A stretch of 64,000 nt of DNA, taken from the NCBI RefSeq assembly GCF_003254395.2, contig NC_037649.1, forward strand, positions 3,815,032 to 3,879,031. The letters are read 5' to 3'. Below, one piece after another: positions 27,001 to 37,730 of the stretch. The position numbers were made by a program, and so were the translations under genes. Source of the DNA: Apis mellifera. Taxonomy: Eukaryota > Arthropoda > Insecta > Hymenoptera > Apidae. The notes beneath the pieces were generated by a model. The model was not told the origin of the DNA, ran no database searches, and was given only the letters and a program-made list of their open reading frames with translations. Every line of letters begins with the position of its first letter. The stretch's first letter is position 1.

Positions 27001-27760
27001 TACCTTATTCGCCAACAAACACAAGTCCACCTAGTGCTCAGACCGCAGCGAATGTGATACAGAATCAACTTGGAGTATCATTGTTAACTGGAAATCAAAA
27101 TATACCATATAAAGTGCAGATCGGAGGATATAATCATACATCGGCTATTTACGAACCGATTAATATAAAAACCGAGATCATCGATAAAAATGAAATTAGC
27201 AAACCATTTGAATTAACGAACGAAATGTTAGGTTTAAGTGTAACAAAAGATAAAAAAAATGGACTTGATGAAAAAAGAAATTCAGCCGACACTCATTTCA
27301 CTAGAGATACTCATATGAGAATAATATTGGGTAATAGTGGTGCTGGTGTTGGCAGAAGCGTAAAACATGCTTCAGATCATACACCTGCTAGGTAAGATTT
27401 ATTTTAATAAAACTATTTATTCAAATATTTATAAAAGTTTCTTTATATACATTATATACATATACTATTGCTTTAAATATTAATTATGAATGTATTTAAT
27501 TGCAAAAAATTTCTAAAATATTCTGAAAAAAATAATTATAAAAGATTAAATAAAACATCTTTTTAAAATAAATAATTTTTTATTATAGTGCAAGTAATGC
27601 AAAACCAAAGCGTAATGGTTTGGTTTCCAATCCAGCCATGAGATTAGTAGCAGGTGTTAGGAATGGAATTGAAAATGCAACTAATAGAAACAAACCTATC
27701 ACAACGCGAGTTAATGGATTTCAGTGGAAGGCTGAGGCACGAAAGGAAACACCTTTGTAG
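17089..27760 (+). CDS. ANKRD50: Ankyrin repeat domain-containing protein 50 (NTPase + ankyrin repeats), 14 coding exons
   Basis: Model exons: 17089-17414, 18219-18749, 19675-20449, 21573-21746, 22698-22868, 23101-23412, 24207-24528, 24684-24930, 25036-25219, 25689-25905, 25987-26178, 26260-26498, 26853-27391, 27589-27760. All junctions are GT/AG and in frame, giving 1466 aa. Residues 1-540 are a STAND/NACHT-like P-loop NTPase: Walker A GGPGSGKT at 40-47 and Walker B LFLLVDSIDE near 185-194. About 17 ankyrin repeats follow (about 570-1140), then a Ser/Pro-rich low-complexity tail ending KETPL. Length and order match vertebrate ANKRD50 (about 1430 aa), a partner of SNX27-retromer in endosome-to-membrane recycling, so an endosomal adaptor role is inferred. 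Start chosen because MAAPVIEKKRFFCREW aligns with the vertebrate N-terminus and has a good Kozak context. Repeat 6 carries an insertion (ALCVPSNHGY). A donor six bases after the stop suggests a 3' UTR intron. Confidence 0.93.
20698..21154. other. GC-richer block inside ANKRD50 intron 3, candidate enhancer or old insertion
   Basis: The 1.1-kb intron 20450-21572 contains a block less AT-rich than other introns here. It holds a perfect CRE palindrome TGACGTCA at 20886-20893, a half-site TGATGTCA near 20970, an 8-bp inverted repeat (AGATTCGT 20702-20709 / ACGAATCT 20717-20724) and repeated CATATG words. Plus-strand frames at 20698-20919 and 20969-21154 exist but match nothing and lack splice continuity with the ANKRD50 frame. 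Confidence 0.4.
24037..24080. repeat. (TA)n microsatellite in ANKRD50 intron 6
   Basis: An uninterrupted TA dinucleotide run of about 44 bp, roughly 125 bp before the exon starting at 24207. Likely length-polymorphic. Confidence 0.9.
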
Positions 27761-28109
27761 GGACAGGTATTAATATAATTTCACTTTTGAAGGTCACAAT
27801 AAAAGTCTAGGAAAACAAATATTTTACATAATTGTAAAGAAGGAATAAATATTTAAAAAAATCTTCAATTCATATAATATTGTATAAATATTTATAGTAA
27901 TGTATTTATTATATTTTTCTTTGAAATGCACTGCATAATTTTATTATGCTTCACAAATATACATAATTATAAATTCCATTCAATCACTCACTTTAGTATT
28001 AGAAGTTAAATTTTTTCATCCCTTCAAGTTTCATTTAATTCAATTTTAATTTAAAGATTATTGAGTGATAAATTTTTAAATTACTTTTTTTTAAAACAAT
28101 ATTTGAATA

Positions 28110-28310
28110 ATATATGTATATATATATATATATTATATATATATTAATACTATATTATGTATATGTGCATATGTATATATATGTATATATATATATAATA
28201 TATACATACATATATATACATATAATATATACATATATGGTGTATATATATATATATATATAATATATAATATATACATCATATATAATATATATATATA
28301 TATTCATATA
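28110..28310. repeat. TA/TATG low-complexity tract
   Basis: A patchwork of TA, TATG and TACA dinucleotide and tetranucleotide runs, about 200 bp. Frames across it encode only Tyr/Ile and are artefacts. Confidence 0.85.
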
Positions 28311-28351
28311 TGGGATGTTAATATATTTGTGATACATGATATTTTGCAGGC

Positions 28352-28556
28352 CAAAACAAACATAACAATTGATATATAAAAATGTCAATTGAAATTTATT
28401 TATTAAATTATAAATAAAATGAAGATGGAAAAAGATAGTAATATAATTGAGATTTATCTGTCTTTTTCCCCGTTTCGCTTTATCTAATGCAAATTAAATT
28501 AAATTGTTTAATAAATAAGTTTTAATCAATATTTTTATATATCAAAATTTGTTTTG
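28352..28556. mobile_element. MITE-like palindromic element, copy B
   Basis: The left end CAAAACAAACATAACAATTG and the right end in reverse complement CAAAACAAATTTTGATATAT begin terminal inverted repeats of about 50 bp, both arms running into ATATATAAAAAT then TTATTTATTAAA. The interior is itself palindromic (GATGGAAAAAGATAG against CTGTCTTTTTCC). About 205 bp, no coding capacity. The best-defined copy internally. Flanking TA duplications are not intact here. Confidence 0.7.
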
Positions 28557-28968
28557 ACTTCTTGAATTTTGAAAAATGTTTCTAAAAATGTTTCATAAAT
28601 ACATTAATATCCTATATATAAGGAAATAGAAGTAGCTAATCCTTATACACTGTAATTACAGTGTTCAATTTTGGAAGTGGTATCAGTAGATTTTTTATAT
28701 TCCTTTTCTACTAAATTATAACGTATAAATATTTTGCATGATCAGAAATAACTCTTATATAATTTTAGATTTTACGATAAAATTAGAAATTTAGCAAACG
28801 AAAAACATGAATTTTTAAGAAGATTTAATGTTTTAATCTTTTCAGAATAACCATCTTACTAATCAATATGTTTAAGTGTGTTGTGTTAAGTTTATTGTTT
28901 ATATAATGATAAAATGTTCGAAACTAAAAACAAAAAATTAATTAAAATCTTAATTTTTTGTAATATAG

Positions 28969-29660
28969 GTTGTATTCTCAGAAACATCTCAGCGGGATAC
29001 TGGAATTCGTTATTGCGGCTGGCGAATTGTAATCACCAAAAAGCGGAAGTCAATAAATAAATTTTTTTCTTTTTATTTGAGCAAAATCAAATTACCTCAC
29101 ATGAAAAAATAGATTAAAAAAATAATAAGAATTGCAGTCAAAAGGAAAATAATATAAAAACAAAAATTGCGTAATATAAAAAAAACCAAATATTAAACAG
29201 TATAGAAAAATATGTAGATCTAGATATGTAAACTTTACGAAACGTGACTTTGTATAAATGTAACGTTAATAAAATTCTTTATTGATCTCACTAATACTTC
29301 ATATAAACGAAAAAAAAATGAATTAATTATTGAAACCTTTAAAATTTAAGTAATTATGATTTTAATGAAAAAAGATGATATATTATAAAATTTTTTTCTT
29401 CAGAAGACTGGATGCAAATGAAATTCATAATGTGATGTGAATGATGCAGCATTGTAAAGATATGTATAAATTATATTAAACGATTAAAAAAAAAAATATA
29501 GCATGATAATGCAAATTATCAATTACAAATACGTAAAATTATGGCCTGAAAATTAATAAAAACGTGTGTAAATACACATCTTTCATGTATTGTGCACGAT
29601 CATATTTATTATATTGTAATAGATGCAAAATAAATAAAAAGCAAAATATCAATGTTATTT
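28969..29660 (+). other. Candidate ANKRD50 3' UTR exon and polyadenylation region
   Basis: After the acceptor ending at 28968 a short GC-richer segment (28969-29060) is followed by AT-rich DNA with several AATAAA words (near 29057, 29270 and 29632). This fits a terminal noncoding exon. The exact cleavage site cannot be read. Confidence 0.4.
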
Positions 29661-30188
29661 ATTTATTTACATCAGATCCATAATTTATTTACATAAGAAT
29701 CCTTTAAAACACCTTTAAATAATTCGATAATAAATTCATTAAAATAATTTTTTCTAAAACAAGTTATAGTTATAGATGAAACTAAATTTATCTTATACAT
29801 TGTATCATGATATTCCATCTATCTTCATATCATATAAAAGAGTCATAAATACATTCATTGTCAAAAGATATCTTTCTCAAGGTAATATCTTCTATTTTTA
29901 AAAAATATTTCATTCATATTCAATTCATAATATATTAGATAAAATTATAGATATTATAAAAAATAATTTGTATCTGAAAACTTTATAAGGAAGAAAAAAA
30001 GAGGAATTTTATTTTATCATATTGTCAGATAAGAAATCTTATCTTTTATATATAAAAAATATTTAAAATTTTGTATTTATTAATATTTATGCAAAAAAAA
30101 AATAAGTTTAATGATTTTAATATATTAAAATATTAAAATATAGTGAAATAATAAAGATATAAGACAAAAATTGATAAATTAATATAAA
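29661..30188. other. AT-rich spacer upstream of the SLC1 transporter
   Basis: About 530 bases with no open frame. It must contain the SLC1 promoter or leader, but no TATA or initiator element stands out from the A/T background. Confidence 0.35.
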
Positions 30189-32187
30189 ATGAATACTTTT
30201 AAAAAAATATTAAAGCAAAAATTAATATTAAGAACAATTATTGGTGTATGTGCTGGAATTTTATTAGGATTTGTTCTTAAAAGTTTTACTCTTCAACCAT
30301 GGTCCAAACGAGATATAATGTATCTAAAATTTCCTGGAGAACTATTCATGAGATTAGTAAATTGCTTAATATTACCTCTTATAACATCTAGTATAGTGAG
30401 TGCTACTTGCAACTTAAAAAAATCAGGTTAATCAACTTAAATACAAATTGATTTTAAATTAAATTATTTTTCTATTTAGCAAATAAAAATTTCTTTTTAC
30501 ACAGTAAAAATTTTTTATATATATATATAGGTCATATAGGAACAATGGCACTATATTACTATATTACAACGACACTACTTGGAATTATATTAAGTATTAC
30601 ACTTGTTCAAACAATAAGACCTGGTGATTTACTTAAAAATAAAAATATCATATCACAAAATGCAACCAGATCATTTATAACAATGGATACAATTTTAGAT
30701 TTATTTCGGTATTTTACTCATAATATTAGCCAAATCCTATTTTATGCTTTTATCTATTAAATTTATTTTTTTATTTATATTACAGAAATTTCATACCAGA
30801 AAATATAGTGAGTGCATGCTTATTTCAGGTAATAACATTTTATGTTTTTTATTTTTCACATATAATTATTTTAATTTAAACAATAAAAAAAAAATAAAAT
30901 ATTTTTAGTATCAAACTGTATTGGAAAAATCAAAAAATGAATCAGGTATGTAACATAATAATAAAGAAAAATTAAATTTATAGAACTTAAATTAAAACTT
31001 AATTTTTATTTTTTAGTACCAATCGATGAATGGGAAATAAATCATATTAATATAGCAGGAACAAATGTTTTAGGATTAGTAGCCTTTAGTTTAATCTTAG
31101 GACTTGCAATTGGAGATATAGGTGTTAAAGGAGAACCTTTAATAAATTTCTTTCAGTCTTTATCAGATGCAATGATGAAAATTATGAATTGGACAATAAT
31201 GTAAAATTATATAGTCTTAAATATTTAAACAAAAGAAATAAGTTTTTATTATATGCAAACATTTATTTTGTAATAGGCTTGTACCAATAAGTGCATTATT
31301 TCTTATTTCTGCAAAAATTCTTGAAGTGGAAGATTTTAATAATGTAATAAAACAACTTGGAATTTATATTTTAACCGTTTTCAGTGGTTTACTCATACAA
31401 GGCTTAATATTACTTCCTTTATTATATTTTATATGTACTCGTCAATCTCCATACAAAATTATAGTTAAACTTGGACCAGCTTTTGTCACAGCATTTGGTA
31501 CATCATCGAGGTAATCAATTAAAATAAATATATTTTTATTTTTATTATTTATTAATAAAATTATAAACATTTAACAACTATACTTTAGTACAGCTACAGT
31601 TCCAATAACAATATCATGCTTAAAACATATTGGAATACCTTCTAAAATATCTAGATTTATTGTACCAATTGGTGCAACTATAAACATGGATGGTATAGCA
31701 CTATATGAAAGTATTGGTGCAATTTTCATAATCCAATTGCATGGATTTCAATTTTCATTATTTAAAATTGTTATAATCTGGTTTGTATTTCTATAAATTA
31801 ATTTGTATTGTAATTAATAACATAGTAATATTAAAAAATTTTGCAGCATAACATGTACTCTATCATGTATTGGTGCTGCTGGCTTACCAAGCGGTGGTTA
31901 TGTAATGTTAATAATGGTATTAAATTCCGTGGGAGTCCCAGTAGAAGATGTTTCATTAATTATTGCGATTGATTGGTTTGTGTAAGCATCTTGTGATGCA
32001 TTTGTATAATTTTAAATATTTATTCATAAAAATTAATATAAATTTAATTTTTAGAGATCGTTTTAGAACTACCTTAAATATTGTGGCGGATGCATTAGGT
32101 GCTGGTATAATAACTCATTATTACAAAAAAAATACAATGCAAACTTCCATTCAAGAAGAAGAAATAGAATTAGATACTTCCACATAA
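30189..32187 (+). CDS. SLC1 family glutamate/aspartate transporter (excitatory amino acid transporter-like), 9 exons
   Basis: Exons: 30189-30426, 30531-30708, 30786-30828, 30909-30945, 31017-31200, 31277-31510, 31589-31780, 31847-31981, 32055-32187; 457 aa, in frame throughout. A sodium-coupled dicarboxylic amino-acid symporter of the plasma membrane. Visible signatures: FPGELFMRLV in TM2, HP1 AFGTSSSTATVPIT, TM7 NMDG, HP2 GAAGLPSGG and TM8 DWFVDRFRTTLN. The TM8 aspartate and the arginine that binds the acidic side chain (GltPh D394/R397 equivalents) and Asn401 are present, which favours acidic substrates over neutral ones. It is shorter than mammalian EAATs because the TM3-TM4 extracellular loop is very short, with one N-glycosylation sequon (NES). 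Odd points: the canonical NMDGTALYE reads NMDGIALYE, HP2 has PSGG for the usual PQAG, and two exons are under 45 nt. Function as a transporter is likely; substrate preference is uncertain. Confidence 0.92.
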
Positions 32188-32730
32188 CATGTTATGATAT
32201 AATAATAAGCTCGATTTTTAATAAGTCAAGAAATATTTAAATATTTAAAATATAAGAATAATAATAAATCATAATAACTAACTAAAACATAAAAACTTAT
32301 ATAATAAAAAAAATTATTATAAATTCATAATATAAAAATTAACCATTATAAAAGAAAATAATAACTTATTAATAAAAATATTTTTATATTTTAAATTTAA
32401 ATTTTAAATATATAAATTTTTTTTACAACAGTAAATTATTAAAATAAATTTAGAATTAAATACATTAAAAATTTAATATATGTAGGTACAAATTTTCATT
32501 AAAAAAAATTCAAATTCTATGTGCAATAATATATATTTTTTTAGTAACCAATTATGATTATTTTAAATGATTTTGAAATATAAACATTTTACAATTGTCT
32601 TTTATTAATAAATCTTTTTTTAATAAATATATAAATATAATTTCTAAATTTCGAAAATTTAAATTATATTAAATTTTTCTGTTAACTATCATATAAATAC
32701 TTTAAGTATTCTAAAATACATTAAAAATCT
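32188..32730. other. SLC1 3' UTR and AT-rich spacer
   Basis: Very AT-rich with no open frame. AATAAA-like words near 32260 and 32590-32630 could serve as polyadenylation signals for the SLC1 gene. Confidence 0.35.
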
Positions 32731-33013
32731 ACTAAGAATGTTTCGACATAACAACAAACATATCTGTATACAACATATTCTATGTTACTTTCTGGTGAGT
32801 AAACCTAACTTCTTTGACGCGCTGCTGCAGCGTCTCTTGTGACATTTTCTAGAAGTGAAAAGGCTATCTATGTGAATACTGCATGTATAGGAGAGAGATT
32901 TCAGAATGGCGACTGTCTTTACTTAGGAGAGTACTTATTCCCGCCCAGAAATTGTATAATTAACGTGTGTCTTTGGAAAGTTCCATGTGTTTTTCATCAC
33001 ATATTCACTGAAA
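32731..33013 (+). promoter_or_regulatory. swm promoter and 5' UTR
   Basis: GC-richer than the flanks and ending at the swm start. It contains a six-codon upstream ORF at 32906-32926 (MATVFT, stop). A longer plus frame (32839-33126) crosses the real exon in another frame and is a shadow. The transcription start cannot be placed. Confidence 0.45.
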
Positions 33014-36000
33014 ATGATAATAGAGAATCCAGATCAATTCAAGGCGTGGCTCACTGCCGTCTTGGAGCCACTGTAAGTAGGCCAGCTTGTCCGAGTACGG
33101 TTTTAAGTGTATGTGTATGCATTTGATGTTGTAAATGGCCGTACATGTGCTATGCTTTACACCCTATGCAGAATTATATTTACATGTATTACCCTGCCTG
33201 CCCTTCAATGATCATCGATAGATCATGTTTGACACTGTTCCTTCACTGAATTTATTATGCTTTTAATAATAAGTATTCAAATAATAATGTGTCTAATTTC
33301 TAATATATTTCATATCTATTTTAAAGCGAATGTATTTCGAATAATTGAACGTAGAATATTCAATTCTATTGCGTTTTAACTCGCAATATGAATTTTATGT
33401 ATATTTCTTTTAAGTATCAGGATAAAAATATGTTTTTAATTTACTAATCATCCTACATAAACAACTTAAGCAATGACTTATTCTAAAATGATTTGTTGAT
33501 AATAATGCTTAATTAAAACATTGTTTATCCTTAAAAAGGATTCAATATTTGAAATATCTATTTCTTTCATTAATAATTTTCATTAAATAAACTTTAATAA
33601 TCACTAAAATACCTAATACTTAATAAAATAAAGAATGCTTTAATTAAGTAGAAATGTTAAGTAAAAAGATCAAAAGTATCAAATAATATATATATATACT
33701 TTTTGAATATATTTTTTATATCGTAAGAAATAATTTTTTTATTGATATAAATTAATTGATAATATGTAACTAACTTCATTTATTCATTTGTAATTTATTG
33801 ATTTAGTAAAGTTTAACCTTTTGTTTTACATTTTACAACTTATAAATATAATATAATTTTATAGAATATTACAAATAATAAAATATATATTTACTATATA
33901 ATTTATCATATTATTATATCTAATAATTATGTATTACATAAACATGATTATTATTTAAAAACTTTATTATATAATTAATATATAATTTATGTATTTATTA
34001 TATATCATATGAATGTCTTATAATTATTGTTTCAAATATTAATATCAATATAATTTTTCAGTTGTGATGCAGATCCTGCAGCATTAGCAAAATATGTATA
34101 TGCTCTTGTTAAGAAGGATAAAACATTGGAAGAATTACGAGGTGGAATGGTTGAACAACTTGATGTATTTTTACAGCAAGGTATTTCAAAATATCATTAG
34201 ATTTAAATGACATTAAAAAATTATTTAATTTATTTTATGTTATGATATATTTCTTATAGAAACTTAATTTTATTTTATGATATATTTCTTATAGAAACAA
34301 AAAATTTTGTGGAATTGTTATTTAAAACGTTAGAAACTCAAGAATATGTTCTTCCACCTCCAAAAAGTGATCCAGATGGTGGTGGGACACCACCAGGTAT
34401 AAATCCACCACCGCCTGCATTAAACACAGAAAAAGTAACTGAAAGTACAATTCCAATTACTTCTATGAATACAAATCCTCCTGCTCCATTACAAATGAAT
34501 GGATCTGCACCTATGGCAATAGGCAAACGTGAAACTAGAAAATCAGATTCTGAAAAAGTTGATAAAGAAAAAGAAAAACGTTCTAGGAGTCGGTGAGTTT
34601 CATTCAAATTATATATTAATAAAATGATAAAATATTTATATAATTTTTTAAAACATAATCTAAATATTTTAGAAGTGGTCGAATGAGATCACGAACAAGA
34701 TCTCGTTCACGTTCATGGGAAAGAGATAGACGTAGATCAAGGAGCAGAGAACATATTCGTCGCGATCGAGAACGTGATAGAAGTCGACCATGGAGAAATG
34801 AGTCGCCACCAAATACGCGACGGCATGATAGAAGGTTTATATAAATTTTATTTCAAATAATAAAACAATTTAATTTATAGTTTTTTCTACAACATTAATT
34901 TTTTTTAGACGAAGCAGAAGTCGTAGTACATCGCCAATACGTCCAAGAATACGAGATGGTCCTGATAATCGTGACCATAGAGCACGATTTAGAAACAGAT
35001 CTCCAACACCACTTCGATCTAGATCTCGTTCAAGATCATTAGAACGAAAAAAGATAGATCGCTCTGAAAGAATGGAAGTAGATAGAACAGAAAGAATTGA
35101 TGGGAGCCCTGGTGGTGGTACTCCAACTCAGGATAGTAATCATGGAGATGTAGACATGAGGTTGTCTACTACTAGTCAATCAATTCAAAGCGTCGTTGCT
35201 GTTGCCTCTAGTGTTCCGAATAGCCAACCAGGTTTTCAAACTAAGAGAAGATGTAGAGATTTTGATGGTTTGTATTTTTCAAATTGTTTCATAGAAAAAT
35301 ATAAAAAATATAATAATAAAGTATAATTAATATTTATAGAAAAAGGATATTGTATGAGAGGTGATCTCTGCCCTTATGATCATGGTACAGATCCAGTTGT
35401 ATTAGAAGATGTAGCTCTAAGTCGTGTTCTCACTTTTGGGCCACATAGTGCTCAAGCACCAGGAACAGTACCTGTAACAGCAGTTCCAGAACCACCTCCA
35501 GGACCTAATGGAAATGCTCCACCACAACATCTTCCTCTTGCCAGTTTACCTCCTCCACACTTAAGAAATCAACATCATTCTAATATGGGTATATTATTTA
35601 TATAAAATTATAAATTTTGTATATTTTCTATGTATAAATTTTTAATATATATATAATTATATATGTATTATATATAGATATAATTATTTTAATATAAATT
35701 TCAATAGATGCTTTTGCGGAATACAATCCAGACGCACCAAGTATGGAACCCCGAATGCCATGGGGTAGACATCCCCAACCTGGACCTGCAATTTATGGAA
35801 GAGGTCAACGGGAATTAATTAGTGTGCCAGTAATTCCACATACAAACTCGTCCGAAATAACACATACTCAAACGAATCCATTAAAACGTAAACAAACATT
35901 TGATTTTAACCGTCTTGGACCAAAACAACGAGTGGTACATAATCCAGCTAATTGTTCTCTGGAATTAAAAAAAGTTCCACGTAGTCTGAACAACATAACC

Positions 36001-37730
36001 CAGTTAAATAATCATTTTTCAAAATTTGGTAAAATTGTAAATATCCAAGTTAATTTCGGTGGAGATCCTGAGGGAGCGTTGGTTACCTTCCAGTTACCAG
36101 CTGAAGCAAAGGCTGCATACAGAAGTACAGAGGCTGTGTTGAATAATAGATTTATCAAAGTTTTTTGGCATAACAATATTAACAACAATGCATCTGGTGG
36201 TGCCATTGAAAATGTACCACCCGGTAAGTTATCAATACATATTCTTTATATTATTTTTTCATAAATCTTAACTTATCAATTTCTCAATTATTTTATAAAA
36301 ACTTCAGTATTTAATATATTATTCATTTTATTTAGGATGTCGACCTTCTGTTAAAGAACGATTAGGTGCTGCTGTCACTGTGCCAGCAAAGACCGAAGAA
36401 AATGAATATATTCCCACTCGTCGTTCAACCGAAGAACAAGTTTCACAAACATTGGTTCCAACATCACCAAAAACTACTACTGTTCCTACGCGAGAAGACA
36501 AAGTTCTTGCAATAAAAAAGACACAGGAGATACTAGCTGCTAAGGAAACATTAAAAAAGAAACAAGAAGAGAAACGTAAAGAAGCATTAAAATTAACTGC
36601 TGATTTACGTAAAAGGAAACAAGAATTATTAGATAAGCATTTGATAGAAATTCGAGCTCTAATTGACAAAGCTGAAAAGAATCCAGAACAAAAAGATGCA
36701 ATTATGGCAACGATCAAAACAATGCAACAATCTATTGACAATTTACGTAAAGATTTAGCTGCAAACGGTCAAATTGGCGGAAATAAGACACAAATCAAAT
36801 CTAGAGAACAAACTCAAAAAGAGATTTTAGATGCAGAATTAGATTTAATGACTGCGCAACAAGAAGGACAAGATGCTGGGGAATTGCAAAAAAGATTAAA
36901 TGAATTACGAGCACAAGCTGCCGCATTAGGTTTAAATGCAGGTTCAGCTATTGGTAGAGGTACAAGATCCAGTAGAGTTATACGAGGTAGTCATGCATTA
37001 TCATATAGGGGTCGTGGTAGAGGGAGTTTTGCCCACGTTTCGGTAGATCATAGACCGACAAGTCTTCTAGTCTCTGGTTACGAAACCGAAGAAAAGGCTG
37101 AAGTTTTAGCGCATTTTCAAGTAAGATTAATTCTTTTATACATACATATTTTTATATATTATATATATCATGTATATTAAAATTTATATTTTTTATATTT
37201 TAGCAATTTGGAGAAATAGTCAATCAAATAGTAGATGATGCAACACCTTCGATCGTAATTAATTTTAAATCCAGAAAAGAAGCCGAAATAGCTTTAGTAA
37301 AAGGACGCACATTTCAAGATAGATTATTATCTATAACATGGGTCTCTGGACATCATCTCCATCGTGGTGGTGGTGGTAGTAATACAAACGCATCCGTACA
37401 ACTTTCTTCACGTTCTGAACAAGCACCACCTACTACCGACGAAGATATTGACTTAGAAGTGAGTCCTTAAAATTTAAATTTATCATGTAATTTCTAAACA
37501 TTTAAATCTAAAAATGCAATTATCTGTATTTTATTTTACTTTTATTGAAAACTTTTATTCTTTTTCTGATATACAAATAAATAATAAAAATATGAAATAT
37601 TTTGTTTGTTTTTTTTTTTTTATATGATATAAACCTTTATTTGTAACAGGGTAACGCTGAAGCATTACTTCTTGAAGAAAATGAAGAAGAAGAAGATGAA
37701 GATGGTGAATCGCGAAGCTGGCGGCGATAG
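33014..37730 (+). CDS. swm: RNA-binding protein 26/27 (swm), CCCH zinc finger with two RRMs, 10 exons
   Basis: Exons: 33014-33072, 34062-34180, 34295-34592, 34673-34834, 34909-35267, 35340-35588, 35708-36223, 36336-37120, 37204-37458, 37650-37730; 960 aa. N-terminal PWI-like domain (MIIENPDQFKAWL, then LLCDADPAALAKYVYALVKK with its first Leu at the intron); Arg/Ser-rich segment about 155-270; CCCH finger with C328, C337, C343, H347 (spacing 8-5-3); RRM1 about 499-571 (LNNRFIKVFWHN); coiled coil about 645-730; RGR-rich patch about 795-820; RRM2 about 826-895; acidic tail ending ESRSWRR as in vertebrate RBM26. The family acts in the nucleus with poly(A)-tail exosome targeting of polyadenylated RNA; in flies swm has roles in cell cycle and progenitor maintenance. 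The start was chosen because MIIENPDQFKAWL aligns with RBM26. The acceptor before 34295 is duplicated. Confidence 0.94.
34225..34298 (+). repeat. 35-bp tandem duplication of a splice acceptor in swm intron 2
   Basis: Two near-identical copies (34225-34263 and 34264-34298) share the run TATGATATATTTCTTATAG plus the next AAAC. Each ends in a usable AG, at 34258-34259 and 34293-34294. Only the second acceptor keeps the reading frame. Use of the first gives Glu-Thr and then TAA. Confidence 0.85.

Larger units (their letters stand above)
27767..28968 (+). other. Probable 3' UTR intron of ANKRD50
   Basis: The stop ends at 27760 and is followed by GGACAG|GTATTA, a plausible donor. A matching acceptor TAATATAG ends at 28968, before a GC-richer block. 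The stop would lie only six bases before the junction, so nonsense-mediated decay would not be expected. The interval holds a (TA/TATG) low-complexity tract (about 28110-28310) and a MITE-like copy (28352-28556). If it is not spliced, this is ordinary 3' UTR. Confidence 0.45.

Noticed and set aside
28155..28388. 77-codon minus frame made of Tyr/Ile repeats
   Set aside because: Entirely a translation of TA/TATG simple repeats.
32839..33126. 95-codon plus frame over the swm start
   Set aside because: Crosses the first coding exon of swm in another phase; the swm frame matches RBM26 and has correct splice sites.
36328..36741. 137-codon minus frame, Ser/Phe-rich
   Set aside because: Antisense shadow of the swm coiled-coil exon.
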